Assembly: GCA_002238665.1 (NCBI GenBank)
Contig: MPMU01000011.1
Location: 1-44,384 of the forward strand
Length of the DNA: 44,384 nt
Origin: Gammaproteobacteria bacterium bin55
Lineage (GTDB): Bacteria > Pseudomonadota > Gammaproteobacteria > Pseudomonadales > Azotimanducaceae
Reading direction: 5' to 3'
The notes beneath the pieces are model-generated. The model was not told the DNA's origin, ran no database searches, and was given only the letters and a program-made list of their open reading frames with translations. Of the stretch, positions 39,811 to 44,384 are shown one piece after another; position 1 is the stretch's first letter, and each line of letters opens with the position of its first letter. Position numbers and translations under genes: made by a program.

Positions 39811-41106
39811 TTACTCCCTCATTCTTTCTCTCAGAATTTCTTTAGTTCGATCTGCATCCATATCATTCGCTAGAAATGTCTTAAGTGATGGAATGGGGAA
39901 ACTATAGGTTCTATCAAGATTTCGGTCAAGAACGCCTTTGTGAACACATAAATTGACAAACGCCAGCAACTCTTTGCTGTTGGAGAAACAATCAAGGAAG
40001 GCAACCTTAATATCCTTGTAATTAAACACCTTTTTGTCCTTTTGAAGCTTTGCTAGATTCAATACTGCGTCACTAAGATCAGGCTCGATAAATTCCAACT
40101 GCTCTTGGTAATACGTAATGCGATCATCATTGCCTAAATCCAAAACTTTATTCAAATCAAAATGATCTTTCTTTTTTCTCTGTGCGTCTGAAATTTCATT
40201 TATGAAGTGGTGCAAACAACAATGCAGATGGCGCGGCCATCTGTCGCTGGCGTATTCCAATTGATGGACTATAAAGTTCAGATTTTTATCAGTGAATAGT
40301 TTTGTTACGTTCAGCTTTTCGAATGTAGAAAGACATACCTTCCTGCCTTCAACTTCCGTAAATGTTCCTAAATTAAACCGCTTTGGTAATAATCGAGTAG
40401 GGCCTACGTCCTTTAAGCGTTCTCGTGTATCACTTAAACCAGCGAACACTGAGATGATTCTCAATTCGGCGATATTCATCGCACCATGTAGGTTGACCAG
40501 AAGCGTATTGTATTTGCCACTATTAGGTTGAATCCGTTGCGACTCATCAACCAACAGTAGAAATATGGGGTTATCGCCCGGATGCAAAGATTGTCGAATC
40601 ACGTTCCAGATTCTGCCTGGTGATTCCCTTACTCTTTGATCCAGTGCTGGTAAATGAGACTGTATTCCACCTTCTAATTTAAGCACCGATAAGTTAAATG
40701 TTCCTTTGCCATCTTCGCTATAGGATTTGGATATCGACTCCAAATTACCTCTGCCATGAACAAGAAATTTCTCTAGGAACAATACAGGATCATTGAACTG
40801 TTCTATTTCTATCAAGATAGGAATGATGTCGCTACTGCTAGGCATGTCCAATGCATCTTGCTTAATTTGATGAAGCAAGCTGGTTTTACCCGCACCAGGT
40901 GCTCCCTGAACAACGACTGTACTGCAGGTGGGCTCTGCCGTCTCACGAACCACAGTAATCCGCTTTTCGATGTGATTCCTTACGTCGTCACGACCCTCAA
41001 ACGCAATCGGGGAACTGCGTTCGTTTAGGCTTAAATAGGAGATTAGTCGTTGTTGTTCATCGTCGCTAAGACGAGACCGAAACTTGATTTCCATTGGTGT
41101 TGACAT
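39811..41106 (-). CDS. AAA ATPase of the mnmE island, copy 2
   Basis: A 431-aa protein from ATG 41106 (an upstream GTG at 41169 would add 21 residues). It has FEGRDDVRNHIEK (36-48), Walker A QGAPGAGKTSLL (67-78), Walker B FLLLVDESQ (182-190) and FAGLSDT (221-227). After this the sequence is unlike copy 1 except for DRWPRHLHCCLHHF and the end YSFPIPSLKTFL, which looks like a winged helix. No membrane segment. Such ATP-binding proteins with a WP.H.H motif are widespread and uncharacterised. It lies between two vsr fragments. It may be a sensor or remodeller in the lost modification system (inference). Confidence 0.85.
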   Translation of the reverse strand: MSTPMEIKFRSRLSDDEQQRLISYLSLNERSSPIAFEGRDDVRNHIEKRITVVRETAEPTCSTVVVQGAPGAGKTSLLHQIKQDALDMPSSSDIIPILIEIEQFNDPVLFLEKFLVHGRGNLESISKSYSEDGKGTFNLSVLKLEGGIQSHLPALDQRVRESPGRIWNVIRQSLHPGDNPIFLLLVDESQRIQPNSGKYNTLLVNLHGAMNIAELRIISVFAGLSDTRERLKDVGPTRLLPKRFNLGTFTEVEGRKVCLSTFEKLNVTKLFTDKNLNFIVHQLEYASDRWPRHLHCCLHHFINEISDAQRKKKDHFDLNKVLDLGNDDRITYYQEQLEFIEPDLSDAVLNLAKLQKDKKVFNYKDIKVAFLDCFSNSKELLAFVNLCVHKGVLDRNLDRTYSFPIPSLKTFLANDMDADRTKEILRERMRE

Positions 41107-41227
41107 AACACTCTTGATTGTAGAAGATGCTAAGTCGCTATAGTCATTAAATGTGCACAGCCCTCTCACACTGCGCCTGGTCGGCTGATGACCTTTGGGG
41201 TAAAAAACAATTCAACTCTATGTTTCG

Positions 41228-41340
41228 GTTTCCTGAAGCAATCGCTTGACGATCATCTCCGGTCCCGTGTCCTTTTGACTGACTGATGGAGTGGTCCGGG
41301 TGCGAAGCTCGGCCGTGAATTTGTCCGTTCGGTCAACCCC
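41228..41340 (-). pseudogene. vsr 5'-end fragment, first copy
   Basis: The minus strand encodes VDRTDKFTAELRTRTTPSVS and then QKDTGPEMIVKRLLQ, the Vsr N-terminal pattern, and stops after a further four residues. It is homologous to 39606-39720 and truncated at the same point. In front of it the frame end IAKSPFKLPLIFYGEYL, stop, is also shared with the second copy. Confidence 0.8.
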
Positions 41341-41497
41341 AAGATGATGCTACAGATATTCGCCATAAAAGATCAAAGGCAACTTAAAGGGCGATTTCGC
41401 AATGACTTCCCAAACAATCGATCTAAATGGAGTGGCTTATCGAGATAGCGCTTGCTTGGACGACACAAAGGGCGAAAGAAGGATACACATGGCCAAT

Positions 41498-42871
41498 CTA
41501 ATCGAAACTCCCACGTTTAAACGATTTCATATGACCGTCACCAAGAGCTCCGCCCCCACCACCCGTATCCCCATCAAATCGAGTTCGTAACAACTCCTTC
41601 GTAATCTCGGGATTCCTTCCAGTCGCTAAAAAAGTATGCAAGGAAGGTATCGCGAATCCGTAATTACCATTTTCAAATTTCCGGAATATGCCATTGTGTA
41701 CACACGCGTCAATCATTCCGTTGACATCATTACGATTCGCACCAGAGGCATTCTGAAAAGAATCAAACACAGCACCCGTTTCCATTTCAGCGCCTATGTC
41801 ATACTTCAAGGCTAGTGCGTCTAAATGCTTATGTAAATCGTCATAGCCTTTAATTCGTTTCAAACGTCTAAAGTAATAACCAATTCGTTCGTCATGGCCT
41901 TCATCCAGTACTTTATCCATGTCTATGTGTGTCCTCCCTTCTTTCTGACACAACACTATTTCAGCGACCAACGCGTGTAAATAGCTATGGATGTGCCGCG
42001 GCCACACATCTCCGGCAATGCTAATCTGATGAACTAGATTGGCTTTATCTTCTGGATAAAACAATTTTTTTAAACCTAGGGCGTTGAGCGAAGACAATAC
42101 GACGCGAGCGCCTTCATCCGGCGAAAGTGAATCTAGTATGAAATCCTCACAAGCCTCCCGTGTAATACCAACCTGCGACAACGCGTCATCAGTATCACTT
42201 AAACCTGCAAACACTGGAATGATCCTCAATCCCGCGAGATTTATCGCTCCGTGTATATTGGCCAGAAGTGTGTTGGTATCTCTATCATTAGGTTTGACTC
42301 GTTGGGACTCGTCCACCAACAAAATAAATATGGGGTCATCACCCGGATATAGAGATTGCCGAATTACATTCCAAATCCTTCCCGGAGACTCCCTTACCCT
42401 TGTATCTAGTGCTGGTAAATGAGCCTGGATTCCTCCTTCGAATTTAAGCACAGACAAGTTAAATGTACCTTTGCCATCTTCGCTATAGGATTTAGATATC
42501 GACTCGTAATTCACTTTGCCATGATCTAGAAATTTCTCCAGCAACAACACTGGGTCATTGAACTGTTCTATTTCTATCAAGATGGGAATAATGTCGCCGC
42601 TGTTAGGCATGTTCAATACGTCATGCTTAATTTGTTGGAGCAAGCTCGTTTTACCCGCACCTGGAGCGCCTTGGACAACGACAGTACTACAAATAGGTTC
42701 CGGCGACTCTCGAACTGCCGCAATCTGCTCTTCAATATGCTTTCTAACATCGTGACGACCTTCGAAGGCAATAGGTTGCATGCGCTCGTTTCGTCTTAAA
42801 TAAGAAACTAAGCGTTTTTGTTCATCGTCATTAAGACGCGACTGGAACTTGATTTCCATTGGTATTGACAT
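41498..42871 (-). CDS. AAA ATPase of the mnmE island, copy 1
   Basis: A 457-aa protein from ATG 42871 (an upstream TTG at 42952 would add 27 residues). Its front half, with QGAPGAGKTSLL, FILLVDESQ and FAGLSDT, is nearly the same as copy 2. The back half differs, keeping GDVWPRHIHSYLHALV and YGFAIPSLHTFLA. It ends with a glycine-rich tail (DGDTGGGGGALGDGHMKSFK) that copy 2 lacks, perhaps because the old stop was lost. It directly follows the broken methyltransferase gene and precedes a vsr fragment. Function unknown. Confidence 0.85.
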   Translation of the reverse strand: MSIPMEIKFQSRLNDDEQKRLVSYLRRNERMQPIAFEGRHDVRKHIEEQIAAVRESPEPICSTVVVQGAPGAGKTSLLQQIKHDVLNMPNSGDIIPILIEIEQFNDPVLLLEKFLDHGKVNYESISKSYSEDGKGTFNLSVLKFEGGIQAHLPALDTRVRESPGRIWNVIRQSLYPGDDPIFILLVDESQRVKPNDRDTNTLLANIHGAINLAGLRIIPVFAGLSDTDDALSQVGITREACEDFILDSLSPDEGARVVLSSLNALGLKKLFYPEDKANLVHQISIAGDVWPRHIHSYLHALVAEIVLCQKEGRTHIDMDKVLDEGHDERIGYYFRRLKRIKGYDDLHKHLDALALKYDIGAEMETGAVFDSFQNASGANRNDVNGMIDACVHNGIFRKFENGNYGFAIPSLHTFLATGRNPEITKELLRTRFDGDTGGGGGALGDGHMKSFKRGSFD

Positions 42872-42985
42872 AACACTCTTGATTTTAGAAGATGCTAAGT
42901 CGCTGGATTCACTAAATGCGTACAGCCCTCTCAAACTCCGACTGGAACCCAAATTTTAGGAGTGCTCGCTGACACCGCTCGTTCA

Positions 42986-43360
42986 TCAACGATATCGATT
43001 CGAACGCGACTTTTCCTCCAGCACGCTGAGAATTGAGTTCCCATGTAACTCTGTAAATCTCGGTGGTACGGCCTCACCGATCATTCGCCGGACGAAATGC
43101 GTTTCGAGGCGGTCGCAGGGATTCGACTGCCATCGAAATTCATTAGGGATGGTCTGTAAATGGCAACACTCGCGAGCGCTTAGCACTCGATTTTCTACTG
43201 GATGAATTGTCGTTGAACTACCGATGCTTCCGTTCGCCATTGTTACGGCAGGCGCCGGTGAGTACGGATTCATTCGTCGATAGATTGAAGCTCGAAATCC
43301 TTTTATTAACCAAAAACTGCCATCTGTTTGTTGACCAAGCGTAAATTCGAAGAGTCGAAG
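42986..43360 (-). pseudogene. C5-cytosine DNA methyltransferase, 3' end only
   Basis: The frame is open from 43360 to the stop at 42986 (124 codons) with no proper start. Recognisable: TDGSFWLIKGFR, RRMNPYSPAPAVT (the target-domain end), NRVLSARECCHLQTIPNEF (motif IX) and RRMIGEAVPPRFTELHG (motif X). The catalytic PC motif and SAM motif would be on the missing 5' part. The break at about 43363 lies within 50 bases of the mnmE repeat, so the missing part was lost at the island edge. Confidence 0.9.
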
Positions 43361-43412
43361 CTATTCAGTCTCAATAAGGTCTCGGGGGGTATTGGGAACT
43401 GTATGTTCCAAA

Positions 43413-43815
43413 GATCCTCGACATTCTGTGTAGATGACTCTACCCTTTAGGATCGCTAAGCATCCTTAGAGAGGCTACGATATCTGTTGTTCTGCTGTTC
43501 GGTAATCACTTACCAATACAGAATTTAGAAAAAATCTCGCCTAATAGATCGTCGGTAGTGGTCGAGCCTATGACTTCACCTAGTGAAGCATGCGCCAATC
43601 GGAGACTTTCGGCGGCGATTTCTCCATGTTGATGGCGTAAATTGTCTGACGCAGACTGTAGATGCGATTGGGCGTTCCTTAGAGACTTTAAGTGCCTGGG
43701 CCTCCCTGCAAATGCATCGTCCCTTGGCTCATAGCCACAACGTTTGCGTATCACTGTTTTGAGCTCGCGTAGACCCACTCCTTTTAAAGCGCTAACTCCG
43801 ACTGAACCGTCGCTA
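43413..43815. repeat. Imperfect direct repeat of the mnmE 3' end, right copy
   Basis: The functional copy, partner of 39112-39505. It includes the intact mnmE stop region at 43506. Confidence 0.9.
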
Positions 43816-44384
43816 CGAGGGCCAAATTCCCCATTCGATAGATCACACTTGTTGCGTACTACGATGGCTTTAGATGGTGGTGATTCCTCGCCAAATTGGG
43901 TATCGTCCACTACCCACAAAACCAAATCACTTCCAGTTAATGCAGACTCCGTCCGCAAAATACCTTCTGCCTCAATCGGATCGTGGGTTTCATGTAAACC
44001 AGCTGTGTCAATCAAGGTAACTGGCAACCCTTCAAGTGAAATGGTGGCATCCAAGGTGTCTCTCGTAGTACCTGCGATATGGGTAACTATCGCTCGATCC
44101 TCATTGAGTAACGCATTGAACAACGATGACTTTCCAACATTTGGTGCTCCTGCGATTACCAACTGATAGCCCTGTTGCAACACCATTCCTTGTTCGCATC
44201 TTTCCATGAGAGTCTTCAGCGAATCCGTGACGTCAGCGATTCGATCTTTGAGGTCGCTGTCTTCTAAAAAGTCGATGTCTTCATCTACAAAATCAATAGC
44301 ACTTTCAACGAAGACACGCACATCCAACAGCTTTCGGTCTACTTCAAGTACTTGCTCCGAAAAACCACCTTGCAATGATCTCAG
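43506..44384 (-). CDS. mnmE: tRNA modification GTPase MnmE (5' part outside window)
   Basis: The C-terminal 292 residues of MnmE, which works with MnmG on U34 of tRNA. The G domain is complete: G1 GAPNVGKSSLFNAL, G2 region AGTTRDTLD, G3 DTAGLH, G4 NKCDLS. The helical end closes with FSKFCIGK, whose Cys is conserved. The frame is open to the right edge. The 3' end (TTCTGTATTGGTAAG) is a well-known integration site for genomic islands of the SGI1 type. Confidence 0.97.
   Translation of the reverse strand: MRSLQGGFSEQVLEVDRKLLDVRVFVESAIDFVDEDIDFLEDSDLKDRIADVTDSLKTLMERCEQGMVLQQGYQLVIAGAPNVGKSSLFNALLNEDRAIVTHIAGTTRDTLDATISLEGLPVTLIDTAGLHETHDPIEAEGILRTESALTGSDLVLWVVDDTQFGEESPPSKAIVVRNKCDLSNGEFGPRSDGSVGVSALKGVGLRELKTVIRKRCGYEPRDDAFAGRPRHLKSLRNAQSHLQSASDNLRHQHGEIAAESLRLAHASLGEVIGSTTTDDLLGEIFSKFCIGK

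Larger units (their letters stand above)
39606..41172. repeat. AAA-vsr' tandem unit, second copy
   Basis: Matches 41228-42943 in order: 5' leader, AAA front half, divergent AAA back half, then a 180-base block with the end of an unidentified frame (KSPF.LPL.F..EYL) and vsr'. Both units stop matching at the same bases in vsr (GCTTCAGGA), so this point is a rearrangement edge. Confidence 0.85.
41228..42943. repeat. AAA-vsr' tandem unit, first copy
   Basis: Homologous to 39606-41172. Its 5' edge is near GAGAGGGCTGT (42933-42943) and its 3' edge is in vsr. Identity is high in the leader and first AAA half, low in the second half, and high again in the vsr block. Confidence 0.85.

Noticed and set aside
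41402-41590. Plus-strand 62-codon frame beside AAA copy 1
   Set aside because: Overlaps the C-terminus of the AAA gene antisense, with no recognisable protein pattern.

Overview
The window looks like a chromosomal segment of a gammaproteobacterium of moderate G+C content. The evidence is the order atpIBEFHAGDC next to parB-parA-rsmG-mnmG, with mnmE close by on the same strand. The dioxygenases, oxidoreductases and S9 peptidase would fit a marine heterotroph, but the genus cannot be fixed from the sequence. No rRNA, tRNA or CRISPR array was found.

Layout. (1) 1-3052: the end of hemE, a co-directional C39/BtrH-like gene, and a convergent Gfo/Idh/MocA oxidoreductase. (2) 3.05-9.9 kb: an accessory zone. 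It holds a three-gene cassette with a TIGR04255-family protein, a decayed ISKra4-type insertion sequence with 21-bp terminal inverted repeats and a 9-bp target duplication, two IS3 remnants, a frameshifted PIN-like gene behind a small antitoxin-sized ORF, a small exported protein, and a 227-bp MITE-like element with its own target duplication. (3) 9.9-14.2 kb: an operon of circularly permuted ATP-grasp, alpha-E and transglutaminase-like proteins plus a membrane protein. (4) 14.3-24.5 kb: metabolic and single genes, including a 3-hydroxyacyl-CoA dehydrogenase, a DUF1932 oxidoreductase, an AAA ATPase, two PhyH dioxygenases, an SDR reductase, an ankyrin protein, RsgA, a STAS protein and an S9 peptidase. 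(5) 24.9-27.9 kb: a WYL regulator and two copies of an unrecognised 180-aa gene. The copies lie in a 1.1-kb tandem duplication that carries broken ends of both flanking genes (the WYL gene and atpC). (6) 27.8-39 kb: the ATP synthase operon, parBA, rsmG and mnmG. (7) 39.1-43.4 kb: an island between mnmG and mnmE, flanked by about 400-bp imperfect direct repeats of the mnmE 3' end. It holds the 3' end of a C5-cytosine methyltransferase gene, two tandem AAA ATPase genes, and two truncated vsr genes. (8) The mnmE 3' part runs off the right edge.

The core genes are intact and closely packed, often with 1-8 nt overlaps. Two accessory loci (24.9-27.9 kb and 39.1-43.4 kb) sit against core genes and share one style of rearrangement: tandem copies of an accessory gene together with pseudogene fragments of the neighbouring core gene. 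The strongest candidates for something undescribed are the Dcm/AAA/Vsr island with its mosaic AAA paralogues, the TIGR04255 three-gene cassette, and the duplicated 180-aa family.
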